Shown here: positions 25,126-33,977 of the stretch, in pieces | How the letters are laid out: each line of letters opens with the position of its first letter | How positions within the stretch are numbered: the first letter of the stretch is position 1 | NCBI GenBank assembly: GCA_021324775.1 | Contig: JAJPIM010000005.1 | Coordinates: 1-64,000, forward strand | DNA length: 64,000 nt | From: Gemmatimonadota bacterium | Lineage (GTDB): Bacteria > Gemmatimonadota > Gemmatimonadetes > Gemmatimonadales > Gemmatimonadaceae | Direction of reading: 5' to 3' | Translations under genes and position numbers: made by a program | Notes under the pieces: model-generated | Told to the model about the DNA's origin: nothing | The model's database searches: none | The model's input: the letters and a program-made list of their open reading frames with translations, nothing else

Positions 25126-28100
25126 GTGAACACACACGTGGTGGGAAAGGTGCCGCGGCTCGCGCGAGCGGCGGCGGTTACGGCGCTGTGCATTGCGGGG
25201 GGGATCGCGCTATCGGCGATGACGGCGCGCGCGCAGGAGCGACAGGTCCAGGGGCGGGTCGTGGACGCCGATGGCAACGCACCGGTACCTGGTGCGGCAG
25301 TCACCGTCGTCGGTACGGCGTTGGGCACGATCACGAATGACAGCGGGCAGTTCCACATTCGGGTGCCGGGTACGGCGGTGACTCTCACTGCACGCCGTAT
25401 CGGGTATACGCCGCGCAGCGTGCCGCTGGCGGCGGATCAGGCGGAAATCACGATCGGATTGATCAAGGACGTGCTCGAACTCGAGGCGACGGTGGTGACG
25501 GGTACGGCGACCACGATCTCGTCGCGCAACGCGGCGAACGCGGTCACGGTGCTCAACACCGACCAGATCACGCAGGTGCCGGCGCCGACGCTGGATGACG
25601 CGATGCAGGGGAAGATTCCCGGCGCGATCATCCAGCAGAACAACGGCGGCGCACCGGGCGGCGGGATGCAGATCCAGATCCGCGGCGTGACGTCGATCAA
25701 CTCCGACGCCTCCGCGCTGTACGTGGTCGACGGTGTCCCGGTCAACAATGGGCACATCAACGACGGCGCCAACGCGATCACGGGCGCGAATGACAACACG
25801 ATCACCCAGAGCACTCAGGACAATCCGCCGAACCGGATCGCCGATATCAACCCCGAGGACATCGAGTCGATCGAGATCCTCAAGGGGGCGTCGGCGGCGG
25901 CGCAATACGGCTCTCGCGCCGGCGGTGGCGTCGTGCTGATCACGACCAAGAAGGGCACGCCCGGCAAGGCCAAGTGGGACCTGGAGGGCAAGGTCGGGAC
26001 ATTCAAGCCGGAGAACTTCCTCAACCTGCGGCAGTTCCCGACGGCGGCGAGCGCCGAAGCGTGGTACAACGCCTACAAGGCAACGGCCAACTCGCCGTGG
26101 GATCCGTCGCGCTATCAGGGCAACAACCCGACACAGACCCAGGTGTTCGGTGGCGGTGAGGCGTCGTACGAGGGCGACCTCAGCGTCCGCGGCCAGACCG
26201 GCCAGACGCAATACTACGCGTCGCTGCTGTCGAAATACGACAATGGCCTCATGGTCAACACGGGGTACAACAAGCAGGGCGGCCGTGTGAACCTCACGCA
26301 GAACTTCTCCGAGGCGATCACCGGCAACCTGAACATGTACTTCGCGCATTCGAACGACCGGCGCGGCATCACGGGGAACGACAACGTCGGTATTTCCCCG
26401 TACGACGTCTTCTCGGTGACGCCTGGGTTCTTCAACCAGACCATGAAGACGGCGACCGGGGCGTACGAGAACAACCCCTATGGACTCGCCAACGCGTACC
26501 AGGATGCGGCACTGATCCAGACGCCGGAAGAAGTATCGCGCTTCATCGGTGGTGGCAACGTGGACGCCCGGATTTTCCAGACGGACCACCAGAGCCTCCA
26601 CCTGACGGCATTGGCCGGCGCGGACATTGCGCACCAGACGGACGACTACTATGCGCCGCCTGACATTGAGATCGAGACCCACCAGCCGCTGCCCGGCGTG
26701 GCCACGAGTCTGAACGGCGACAACACGTATCTGAACTACAACGCCAACCTCGTGCACCACTACGCTGGCGGCAACAATTTCGACGCGACGACGTCGATCG
26801 GCATCGGACGCGACCAGCGCTACTTCTACAACCCGTACTCCGTCGGGCAGCAACTGCCGCCCGGCATCGCGCTCGTGACCGCGGGTGCCGTGCAGCACAA
26901 CTTCGACACGACGGTGGTATCGCGCACGTTCGACTTCTACGCCCAGGAGCAGTTCATGACGCTCGACCAGCGCCTCACCCTGAGCGCTGGCGTCACGGCG
27001 GAGCGGGCGACCGACAACGGCAACATCAATACGTACTATCCGTATCCGAAGTTCAGCGGGTCGTTCCGGGTGCCGCAGTTTGCCGGCTTCCTGGACGAGC
27101 TGAAAATCCGTGGCGCATGGGGGCGTTCGGGGACGGATCCGATCTTCGGCGTCCGGTATGCGAACGTCAACAACCTCACACCCCAGCTCGATCAGGGGGT
27201 GACGGGTCTGTTCACTCCCGAGTCCTCCAACGATCCGGGGATCAAGCCGGAGACGAACACGGAGATCGAGACGGGCTTCGACGCGACGATGTTCTCGGCG
27301 AGGGCCCAATTCTCGGCCACCATCTACCAGAAGCGGATCACCGACCTGCTGTTGCAGGCGAGCATTCCGGCCAGTTCGGGCAACACGAGCCAATGGCTGA
27401 ACGGCGGACAGTTCACGGATCGCGGCATCGAGTTGTCACTGTCGGTGACGCCGGTCCAGATGGCGAAGGGGCTGACGTGGATCTTCACGTCGACCTTCTA
27501 TCGGAACTACAGCGTCGTGGATCAGATCCCGGTGCCGGCGTTCTCGCCGGCGACGAGCTTCGGTCCGGCATTCGGCCAGTACTGGGTCCAGCCGGGCCGG
27601 TCGCTGACGCAGTTCATCAACACCAACGTCTCGTGCGGCAACGGATGCTACGAGCAGACGGGTGACGTGTCGCCGTCGTATACGATGAGCTTCGGCAACA
27701 CCTTCACGGTGGGCCGGTTCCATCTGTACGGGCTGCTCGACTGGCAGCGCGGCGCGAACGTCGGCAACCTCACGAACGCGTACTTCGATCCGACCGGGCT
27801 GTTTCTGCTCGCGGACACGGCCGCCGAAGTCAAGCGGAACGCCGTCAACGCGGCAGGCGGACCGGCGTACCTGGAATCCGCATCGTTCGTCAAACTGCGC
27901 GAAATCACACTGAGCTACTCGCTGCCCGATCGTTGGATCAACCAGTTGTCGTGGGTGCGGATATCGAGCGCGCGGCTGCAGGTCTCGGGACGGAATCTGT
28001 GGAGCAGCTTCCCGTACACTGGTCTCGATCCTGAGATCAGCAACTTCGGCACGCAGAACATCGGCCGAGGACAGGACGTGACGCCGTATCCGCCGTCCAA

Positions 28101-28134
28101 GAGCGTGTTCTTCTCCCTCGACCTGGGCTTCTGA
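25126..28134 (+). CDS. TonB-dependent receptor, SusC/RagA type
   Basis: A 1002-residue outer-membrane receptor. GTG start chosen for its ribosome site (ggggagg) and because it gives a proper signal peptide (ARAAAVTALCIAGGIALSAM, ending ARAQE); the open frame extends upstream without one. Domains in order: CarboxypepD_reg-like sandwich (~residues 35-110: VQGRVVDADGNAPVPGAAVT, IGYTPRSVPL), plug (~130-270: GAPGGGMQIQIRGVTSINSD, ALYVVDGVPV, INPEDIESIEILKGASAAAQ, YGSRAGGGVVLITTKKG) and a long barrel ending SKSVFFSLDLGF. It imports a ligand captured by its SusD partner, powered through a TonB. The substrate is unknown; no glycoside hydrolase or peptidase gene is adjacent. Confidence 0.95.
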   Translation: MNTHVVGKVPRLARAAAVTALCIAGGIALSAMTARAQERQVQGRVVDADGNAPVPGAAVTVVGTALGTITNDSGQFHIRVPGTAVTLTARRIGYTPRSVPLAADQAEITIGLIKDVLELEATVVTGTATTISSRNAANAVTVLNTDQITQVPAPTLDDAMQGKIPGAIIQQNNGGAPGGGMQIQIRGVTSINSDASALYVVDGVPVNNGHINDGANAITGANDNTITQSTQDNPPNRIADINPEDIESIEILKGASAAAQYGSRAGGGVVLITTKKGTPGKAKWDLEGKVGTFKPENFLNLRQFPTAASAEAWYNAYKATANSPWDPSRYQGNNPTQTQVFGGGEASYEGDLSVRGQTGQTQYYASLLSKYDNGLMVNTGYNKQGGRVNLTQNFSEAITGNLNMYFAHSNDRRGITGNDNVGISPYDVFSVTPGFFNQTMKTATGAYENNPYGLANAYQDAALIQTPEEVSRFIGGGNVDARIFQTDHQSLHLTALAGADIAHQTDDYYAPPDIEIETHQPLPGVATSLNGDNTYLNYNANLVHHYAGGNNFDATTSIGIGRDQRYFYNPYSVGQQLPPGIALVTAGAVQHNFDTTVVSRTFDFYAQEQFMTLDQRLTLSAGVTAERATDNGNINTYYPYPKFSGSFRVPQFAGFLDELKIRGAWGRSGTDPIFGVRYANVNNLTPQLDQGVTGLFTPESSNDPGIKPETNTEIETGFDATMFSARAQFSATIYQKRITDLLLQASIPASSGNTSQWLNGGQFTDRGIELSLSVTPVQMAKGLTWIFTSTFYRNYSVVDQIPVPAFSPATSFGPAFGQYWVQPGRSLTQFINTNVSCGNGCYEQTGDVSPSYTMSFGNTFTVGRFHLYGLLDWQRGANVGNLTNAYFDPTGLFLLADTAAEVKRNAVNAAGGPAYLESASFVKLREITLSYSLPDRWINQLSWVRISSARLQVSGRNLWSSFPYTGLDPEISNFGTQNIGRGQDVTPYPPSKSVFFSLDLGF

Positions 28135-28136
28135 CA

Positions 28137-29684
28137 ATGATCAATACATTGACACGTACCGTGACCGGCCGGGCGTTCGGGGGCGCGTGGTTGCGCCCCG
28201 GCCTGACGGCCGGCCTCGCGGTGGTGGGCCTCATGGGGCTCGCCGCCTGCAAGGACACGGCGGTTCCGAACTTCCGGTCACCACAGATCAATCCGGAGTC
28301 GCCGTCAGGTATTCAATTTCTCGTGACTGGCGTCGCCGCGAATTCCCGCGCCGATATCGGCCAGGACATCCTGGCGCTGTCCGGAATGGGACGCGAAATC
28401 GGCGTCTTCACGACGACCGACTCGCGTTTCATTACCGAATGGATGGGCGATGGAAACATCATCCCCAACAGCGATTTCTACGGCGGCGGCGGATGGTCGG
28501 CGGAGTTCCTGAACGCCAAGGACGCCGAGGCCATCATCCAGGACCTTCCGAAAGTCACGCCGGCGTACTCGGCGAGCGATATGTCGCTCATCACCGGCGT
28601 GATGAAGACGTTCGAGGCGTACAACATGATGCTGGTGGCGGAAACGCGCGACACGAACGGCGTCCCGATCTTCGGGTTTGCATCGCCGCCCGCAACGCCC
28701 GCTCCGATTCTCTGCGTCAAGGACGTGTGGAAGGGGATCGCGGCGATGCTCGACTCGGCCGAGGCAGATCTCGACGCCGGGACGCCTGGGCCGCTGCCGA
28801 TCAACCTCCCGCCGGGATACGCGGCGGTGAGTGCGGCGGGTCCGAGTGGCACGGCCGGGAGCTTCGCCGGGTTCAACCGTGCACTCGCGGCGTACGCGAA
28901 GCTTCAGTACGCGTATGCGACTACGCGAGTGCCGGGTGGTGGCGCGCCTGCCACACCGAGTTCGGCCGGAGCTCCGCTTCTGTCGGCACTCGTAGCGGCG
29001 GATTCGGCGGTTCATGCAACCTTCCTGTATAATCCGGGCGCGCTGACGCCGCCGCCGGCAGGTGACTTCAGCGACCCGCTCGCGGTGTATCACAACTACA
29101 GCTCCACGTCCGGCGATCTCGACAACCCGGTCACGTTCGCGGTCGGGCAGACCACCACCGTGTTCGTGCTCGATGACGTAGCGGCCGAAATCGCCGCCGG
29201 CGGTGACCTGCGTGCCAACAAGCTCATTGTCAACTCGGTTGGCCCGAATTCCGAGGCCGGTCCCACCGCCAACGCCGTGGCGGCGAACGGCATTACCGTA
29301 GGCTTCTATCAGTCGGCGTCCAGCCCGATTCCGATCATCCGCAACGAGGAGCTGGTGCTCATCGAGGCGGCGATTCAACTGGGCGAGGGCAACCTGGCCA
29401 ACGCGATAACGTCCATCAACGCCATCCGCACGAACGTCGGCAATGTCCCGCCATACGCGGGTGCGGTGACGTACGTGGCGGTCCGCGATCAGCTCCTCCA
29501 CGAGATGCGGGCATCGAACCTTGGAGAGCCTGGGGAAGAGCGGATCATGGCAGTCCGGAACTACGGCCTCCAGATGCAGCAGACGACGACCTGGGGCGGG
29601 ACCGACACGCACTCCACCCTGCTGCCGATTCCAATTCAGGAGTCGGGTCCGCGGAATGGAAACATCACACCCTCCTGCTCCTAA
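28137..29684 (+). CDS. SusD/RagB-like outer-membrane lipoprotein
   Basis: A 515-residue protein starting two bases after the SusC stop. Lipobox LAAC (Cys38). The body is helical and SusD-like: YSASDMSLITGVMKTFEAYN, VKDVWKGIAAMLDSAEADLD, IPIIRNEELVLIEAAIQLGE, NLANAITSINAIRTNVG, and the ending RNYGLQMQQTTTWGG. It should be the surface lid for the upstream receptor. Compared with the SusD at 282-1697 it is longer and shares little outside the fold, so the two pairs take up different ligands. Confidence 0.9.
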   Translation: MINTLTRTVTGRAFGGAWLRPGLTAGLAVVGLMGLAACKDTAVPNFRSPQINPESPSGIQFLVTGVAANSRADIGQDILALSGMGREIGVFTTTDSRFITEWMGDGNIIPNSDFYGGGGWSAEFLNAKDAEAIIQDLPKVTPAYSASDMSLITGVMKTFEAYNMMLVAETRDTNGVPIFGFASPPATPAPILCVKDVWKGIAAMLDSAEADLDAGTPGPLPINLPPGYAAVSAAGPSGTAGSFAGFNRALAAYAKLQYAYATTRVPGGGAPATPSSAGAPLLSALVAADSAVHATFLYNPGALTPPPAGDFSDPLAVYHNYSSTSGDLDNPVTFAVGQTTTVFVLDDVAAEIAAGGDLRANKLIVNSVGPNSEAGPTANAVAANGITVGFYQSASSPIPIIRNEELVLIEAAIQLGEGNLANAITSINAIRTNVGNVPPYAGAVTYVAVRDQLLHEMRASNLGEPGEERIMAVRNYGLQMQQTTTWGGTDTHSTLLPIPIQESGPRNGNITPSCS

Positions 29685-29749
29685 CGCGTAACGGTGCGAC
29701 CAGCTCTACTACCGGGCAGGAGCAGAGCAGGAACATCAGGCGTTCGAAC

Positions 29750-29784
29750 GAAACGGCCCCCGGCGATCTGCCGGGGGCCGTTTC
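29750..29784 (+). terminator. Hairpin terminator after SusC/SusD pair
   Basis: Perfect 15-bp inverted repeat (gaaacggcccccggc at 29750-29764, complement at 29770-29784) with a 5-base loop, 66 bases after the SusD stop. Confidence 0.8.
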
Positions 29785-29804
29785 ACATCTCGCTACCGCG
29801 AATG

Positions 29805-29876
29805 CGAGAGAGGGGAAAGGGGAAAGGGGAATGGGGAAAGGAGAAAGAAGGGGGAATGGGGAAAGGAGAAAGAAGC
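29805..29876. repeat. Purine tract, ggggaaag type
   Basis: About 70 bases with only A and G apart from isolated T: gagaggggaaagg units and two exact copies of ggaatggggaaaggagaaag. It fills the gap between a terminator and the convergent M23 peptidase gene. Confidence 0.85.
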
Positions 29877-29901
29877 CCGACTCGCCGCTGTGGCTCGCGG
29901 G

Positions 29902-30774
29902 TCAATCCGGGATCGCGCCGGGCAGGACGTACGTCAGCGGGTCCACGACCTTGCCGTTCACATGCACCTCGTAGTGCAGGTGCGGTCCGGTCGAGAGGCC
30001 GCTGTTGCCGACGGCGGCGATGGGCTGGCCGCGGGTCACCTGCTCACCCTCCTGAACGACGACCTTGGACAAATGCGCATACTTGGTCTCGATGCCGTTG
30101 CCGTGCTCGATCTCGAGCACGAGGCCGTACCCGGTCTGGTGGGAGATGCGCATCACGCGGCCGGCTGCTGGCGCGACCACCGGCGCGCCGTACGGCGCCG
30201 CGAGGTCGATGCCCTCGTGCGGCCGTGCGAGGTGAAGGATCGGGTGAAAGCGGGCCCGGGAGAACTCGCTCGAGAGCCATCCCGTGGTCGGCATGATCGA
30301 CGGCGTGGCCGACATGCGTTCGTTGTTCCGGGAGAGGGTCGTCGACACGGTCGCGAAACTCGCGGATAGCGTGTGGGCGCGCGCGATCATCCGGTCCACG
30401 TCGAGCGGCAGCTCCGCAGCGGGCGTTCCGCCCGAATCCTGGCTCGGCAATCCAGCGAGGAGGCGTATCTGCGCATCACGCTTGTCGATCACGACGAGTG
30501 TGTCGCGAAGCTCCGCCATGCGGGTCCGCAGGTCGGCGAGCTGGCGATCCGCCGGGGTCATGAATGCGGCAAAGACCGGGGAGCCGCTGAAGCGGATCGC
30601 GGCGGCGGCCACCGCGAGGACGCAGACGAGCAGTCCGGCACCGGCGCCCCAGGCGAGACGACGGAGCGTGCGCTCCGAGACGTCGATCGTCCGCGACGCA
30701 TCGCTGCCATGCGGCACTACCACCACGGTCCAGCTCCGGCCCGCCACCCGGCTCGCCATCCGCACGCTCCCCAT
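29902..30774 (-). CDS. M23-family (LytM) peptidase, membrane-anchored
   Basis: A 290-residue protein: ~40 cytosolic residues, one membrane helix (~42-62, LAWGAGAGLLVCVLAVAAAA), a helical stalk (DRQLADLRTRMAELRDTLVV), then a LytM domain with the zinc motifs HEGIDLAAPYG (HxxxD) and HLHYEVHVNG (HxH), all ligands present. Such enzymes cut peptidoglycan cross-links, or, when inactive, activate amidases; this one looks active. The start at MGSVRMAS is chosen because the open frame upstream runs through a type B palindrome. Last gene of the minus-strand block from dnaE downward. Confidence 0.92.
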   Translation of the reverse strand: MGSVRMASRVAGRSWTVVVVPHGSDASRTIDVSERTLRRLAWGAGAGLLVCVLAVAAAAIRFSGSPVFAAFMTPADRQLADLRTRMAELRDTLVVIDKRDAQIRLLAGLPSQDSGGTPAAELPLDVDRMIARAHTLSASFATVSTTLSRNNERMSATPSIMPTTGWLSSEFSRARFHPILHLARPHEGIDLAAPYGAPVVAPAAGRVMRISHQTGYGLVLEIEHGNGIETKYAHLSKVVVQEGEQVTRGQPIAAVGNSGLSTGPHLHYEVHVNGKVVDPLTYVLPGAIPD

Positions 30775-30902
30775 CGGAGACCTGTAGTAGACGACCCAGC
30801 GGCCCCACGATACGGATTCCCGGCAGCGACGACTGCCCGCAGCGGGGCCGGCGGTCGCAGGATGTGATGGTAGAGGCGAGGAGCGTGACGGAAGACGGGC
30901 TC

Positions 30903-30935
30903 TTACCGGGCCGGTCGCGACCGGCCCCACCACGG
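30903..30935. repeat. Palindromic repeat, type B
   Basis: ttaccgggccggtcgcgacc ggccccaccac, between metG and the M23 gene. It falls in the upstream extension of the peptidase frame. Confidence 0.85.
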
Positions 30936-30981
30936 GACGAATGGGTGCGCGACGGCTAGCCCTTGGGGTCAGGCCGGCCGT

Positions 30982-32532
30982 TCACCGCGACAGAGCGGAG
31001 GGCTCTTTTTCCTTGGGGAAGAGAGGGTCGCCCCGGACAACGCGCCAGCCAGCCGGGTCGATCGCCGCCAGCGGGGCGCCGAACCGCTGCGCGTGCACCG
31101 ATCCAGGTGCTCCCAACTGGCGCCACAACTCCTCGGCGCGCTCCGGCATCACGGGTGCCAGGTGGACCGCCTGGCGGATCAACTGGCGGACGAGCGTCGC
31201 GAGCACGGATTCCAGGGTAGCGCGCTGCGCGGGATCCTTGGCCAGCTTCCACGGCGCGGAGCGGTCCACGTATTCGTTGCCGCGGGCGACGGTCAGCCAC
31301 ACGCACCGCAGGGCTTCCTGAATGAGGTATCCGCGCGACCCGTCCAGCGCCTCACCGTAACGCACATAGTCCGCGGCGTCCGCGTCGTCGATCTCGTTCG
31401 GGCGGCCAGATGGCACGACGCCCCCGAAGTAGCGTTCCACCATCGCGATCGTGCGGCTCGCGAAGTTGCCGAAGGCGTTGGCGAGGTCCGCGTTGTAGCG
31501 CTCTTCGAAGCGCTCCCACGAGAATGCGCCATCGCCGTCGAACGGCACTTCCCGCAGCATGAAATACCGGAACGCGTCCGGTCCATATCGCTCGACCGCC
31601 TCGGCCAGCTCGACGCGCACGCCGGCCGACTTGCTGAATCGCTCGCCACCAGCGAGCGTCACGAAACCGTGGGCCCAGACCGCGTGGGGGAGGGGCAGCC
31701 CGGCGGATTGCAGCATCGCCGGCCAAATCACGCAGTGGAAGCGCGTGATGTCCTTGCCGATGACGTGCAACTGCGCGGGCCAACGCCGGGTGAACGACGG
31801 GTCGGGAAACCCGGTCGCGGTCAGGTAGTTCGGCAGCGCGTCGAACCAGACGTACGTGGTCTGCGCTTCGCCGTCACGTGTCGGGCGGGGAAAGGGAATG
31901 CCCCAGGTGAGCCGCGCGCGGCTGGCTGACACATCTTCGAGGCCCTGGTCGAGCAGCGCGAGGATCTCGTTGCGGCGGCTGTCGGGACCCAGGAAGCCGG
32001 GATGTGCGGCGAAGTGATTGCGCAGGAAATCCTGGTAGCGGCTCAACCGGAAGAACCAGTTTCGTTCCTCGACCCATTCCAGGATCCGCGTGGGATGCAG
32101 TACGCAGCGATCATCCTTGATCTCGCTGTCGGTCTTGAACGCTTCGCAGCCGACGCAGTACCGTCCCGCGTACGACTTCTCGTAGAAGTCGTCAGGATTC
32201 CGTTCGAAGATCCGCTCGATGAGCGCGTAGACACCGGCGATGTGCTCCCGCGATGTCGTGCGGATGAACTGATCGTGCGAGATGCCGAGCCGTTCCCACA
32301 TGGCCTGAAAGCGCTCGGCGACCCGGTCGACGAGCGCCTGTGGCGTCACGTCCTCGTCCGCCGCGGCCTGGGCGACCTTCTGGCCGTGTTCATCCATCCC
32401 GATGAGGAAATGGACGTCATCGCCGCGCATCCGGCGGTAGCGCGCGATGACATCGGCGCCGATTTTTTCGAGAGCGTGGCCGAGGTGTGGGTCGCCGTTG
32501 GCGTAGTCGATTGCGGTGGTGAGGTAGAACAT
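30982..32532 (-). CDS. metG: Methionyl-tRNA synthetase
   Basis: A 516-residue cytosolic class I synthetase that charges tRNA-Met. Seen: the start MFYLTTAIDYANGDPHLGHA with the HIGH-like motif HLGH, the zinc-knuckle CVGCEAF with a further Cys in KDDRCVLH, the WFDALPNYLT region, HVIGKDITRFH, the KMSKS-like RFSKSAG and the anticodon-binding helical domain. No C-terminal tRNA-binding (EMAP) extension, as in short MetG forms. The ATG at MFYLTT is preferred over a TTG three codons upstream that overlaps the ricT stop. Translationally close to ricT (5-base gap). Confidence 0.96.
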   Translation of the reverse strand: MFYLTTAIDYANGDPHLGHALEKIGADVIARYRRMRGDDVHFLIGMDEHGQKVAQAAADEDVTPQALVDRVAERFQAMWERLGISHDQFIRTTSREHIAGVYALIERIFERNPDDFYEKSYAGRYCVGCEAFKTDSEIKDDRCVLHPTRILEWVEERNWFFRLSRYQDFLRNHFAAHPGFLGPDSRRNEILALLDQGLEDVSASRARLTWGIPFPRPTRDGEAQTTYVWFDALPNYLTATGFPDPSFTRRWPAQLHVIGKDITRFHCVIWPAMLQSAGLPLPHAVWAHGFVTLAGGERFSKSAGVRVELAEAVERYGPDAFRYFMLREVPFDGDGAFSWERFEERYNADLANAFGNFASRTIAMVERYFGGVVPSGRPNEIDDADAADYVRYGEALDGSRGYLIQEALRCVWLTVARGNEYVDRSAPWKLAKDPAQRATLESVLATLVRQLIRQAVHLAPVMPERAEELWRQLGAPGSVHAQRFGAPLAAIDPAGWRVVRGDPLFPKEKEPSALSR

Positions 32533-32537
32533 CGGGC

Positions 32538-33803
32538 TCAACCCGGCTCAGACGATGGCGGACCGCCGGGCGCCGGCCCGCTCCCCGCGTCGCCGCGGCC
32601 TCCGTCGCGTGAGCCGCCCCCCGGGCCAGGCGGACCGCCGCGGCCCCGTCCCCGTCGGCCGCCGCGGCGGCCGCGGCGGCGCTGGCCGCGCGCATCCGCA
32701 GGCGCCGGGGACTCCGCCGGATCGTCGCCGGCCTCCGCCCCGATACCTGGCTCGCCAAGCTCCGGATCCTGTACGATCGCCGTGAACGTGTGGGCGTCGT
32801 CTTCCAGGCTGAGGACCGCGGCCGACGGAGGCGTTTCGTCGCCGTTGCCATCGCCATTTCCATCGTCGTTCGCCTCCGGCGTCGTTCCGATCAGCCCCGG
32901 TGTCGTTCCGACCGGGCCGGCGGACGCGCCGTCCGGAGCTGCCGCGGCGGCCATGCCGATCGGGAGCGGGCTTCCGGCTGCCTCCAACTCGAGCCGGAGC
33001 GCCGCGAGCGGCAGGACGCGTGATTCGCCGTCGCTTCCGCGGAGCGTGACTCGCTCGTTGAAGATGTCGTTGGCGATGACCTTCTCTTCACCGCGTGGCG
33101 TGATGAGCGTCTTGCCTTCCTTGGGAAAGCGCTTGCGGCTCTGCACGTAGAACTCGTGCTCGTACCGGAGACAGCACATGAGACGCCCGCAGGCGCCGGA
33201 GATCTGCGACGGGTTGAGCGAGAGGTGCTGGTCTTTGGCGACGCCGAGGTTGACGGGCCTCAGCTCCGGGAGCCAGGAGGCGGAGCAGTACTGGCGGCCG
33301 CATCGCCCGACGCCATCGAGTCGTTTGGCCTCGTCGCGCACGCCGATCTGTTTGAGCTCGATTCGCGCCCGGAAGAGCGACGCGAGGTCGCGGACCAGGT
33401 TGCGGAAGTCGACGCGCTTCTCGGCGGTGAAATAGAACGTCAGCTTCTTCCGGTCCCACTGCCATTCGGCGTCGGAGAGCTTCATGACGAGACCGTGGGC
33501 TTTGACGCGCTCTGTCGCCTTGCGCCGGGCGACGTCATCCTGAGTTCGAAGTTCCTCGGCCTGGCGTGCCTCGCGGGACGTGGCCAGGCGCAGCGCCTTG
33601 CGGGACGGCGGCGTCGGGCCGCAGCCGTGGGCGCAGCCGGCGTTGCGGGTGGAGGCGCGCTCGCCGACGGCGTGGACGACGCCGAGGTCTTCACCGCGGT
33701 CGGCTTCGACAACGATGTGCGAGCGGACCGGCGGGGCTTCTTCGCCTTCCCAGGCGAAGAACTCCTTCCGGTTGCCTTTGAAGGCGACCTCGATCAGGTG
33801 CAT
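32538..33803 (-). CDS. ricT: RicT/PSP1-family protein with an RG-rich tail
   Basis: A 421-residue protein. The core (residues ~1-270) is the PSP1 domain: FTAEKRVDFRNLVRDLASLF, RARIELKQIGVRDEAKRLDG, then the conserved cysteine cluster GRCGRQYCSASWLPE and SGACGRLMCCLRYEHEFY, and FPKEGKTLITPRGEEKV. In Bacillus the homolog RicT (YaaT) is part of the Fe-S-containing Ric complex that guides mRNA processing by RNase Y. The last ~150 residues are an unusual low-complexity extension ending in Arg-Gly repeats (RGRRGGRRGRGRGG), suggesting RNA binding. Start MHLIEVAFKGN chosen; the frame upstream crosses a type C palindrome. metG follows directly. Confidence 0.88.
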   Translation of the reverse strand: MHLIEVAFKGNRKEFFAWEGEEAPPVRSHIVVEADRGEDLGVVHAVGERASTRNAGCAHGCGPTPPSRKALRLATSREARQAEELRTQDDVARRKATERVKAHGLVMKLSDAEWQWDRKKLTFYFTAEKRVDFRNLVRDLASLFRARIELKQIGVRDEAKRLDGVGRCGRQYCSASWLPELRPVNLGVAKDQHLSLNPSQISGACGRLMCCLRYEHEFYVQSRKRFPKEGKTLITPRGEEKVIANDIFNERVTLRGSDGESRVLPLAALRLELEAAGSPLPIGMAAAAAPDGASAGPVGTTPGLIGTTPEANDDGNGDGNGDETPPSAAVLSLEDDAHTFTAIVQDPELGEPGIGAEAGDDPAESPAPADARGQRRRGRRGGRRGRGRGGPPGPGGGSRDGGRGDAGSGPAPGGPPSSEPG

Positions 33804-33860
33804 GGAGAAAAAGATACCGCCGATGCCGGACCGGCGACCACGGATCCGCCGCCGCATCCG

Positions 33861-33909
33861 TTTGGGGCCGTTGCCCAAGGGGGCGACCCACGGTTCGCGA
33901 ACGGCGCGT
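33861..33909. repeat. Palindromic repeat, type C
   Basis: ggggccgttgcccaaggggg cgacccacgg, then ttcgcgaacggcgc; between accA and ricT. The closing arm has diverged. Confidence 0.7.
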
Positions 33910-33923
33910 CTACCGCAGCGGTC

Positions 33924-33955
33924 AGAACAGAAAGTAGAAAGTAGAAAGTAGAGAC
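33924..33955. repeat. Purine tract, agaaagt type
   Basis: Three copies of agaaagt between accA and ricT, directly next to a type C palindrome. Confidence 0.75.
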
Positions 33956-33977
33956 GGGCGCTTCGGGCCCGTTGCCC

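Noticed and set aside
25210-27393. 727-residue open frame opposite the SusC-like receptor
   Set aside because: Arg/Val-rich translation without motifs, fully covered by a receptor gene with clear domains; an antisense frame typical of high-GC DNA.
28305-29612. 435-residue open frame opposite the SusD-like gene
   Set aside because: No recognisable motifs and complete overlap with a well-supported lipoprotein gene.
30775-30933. N-terminal extension of the M23 peptidase
   Set aside because: Reads through a type B palindrome; the start MGSVRMAS gives a normal anchor topology.
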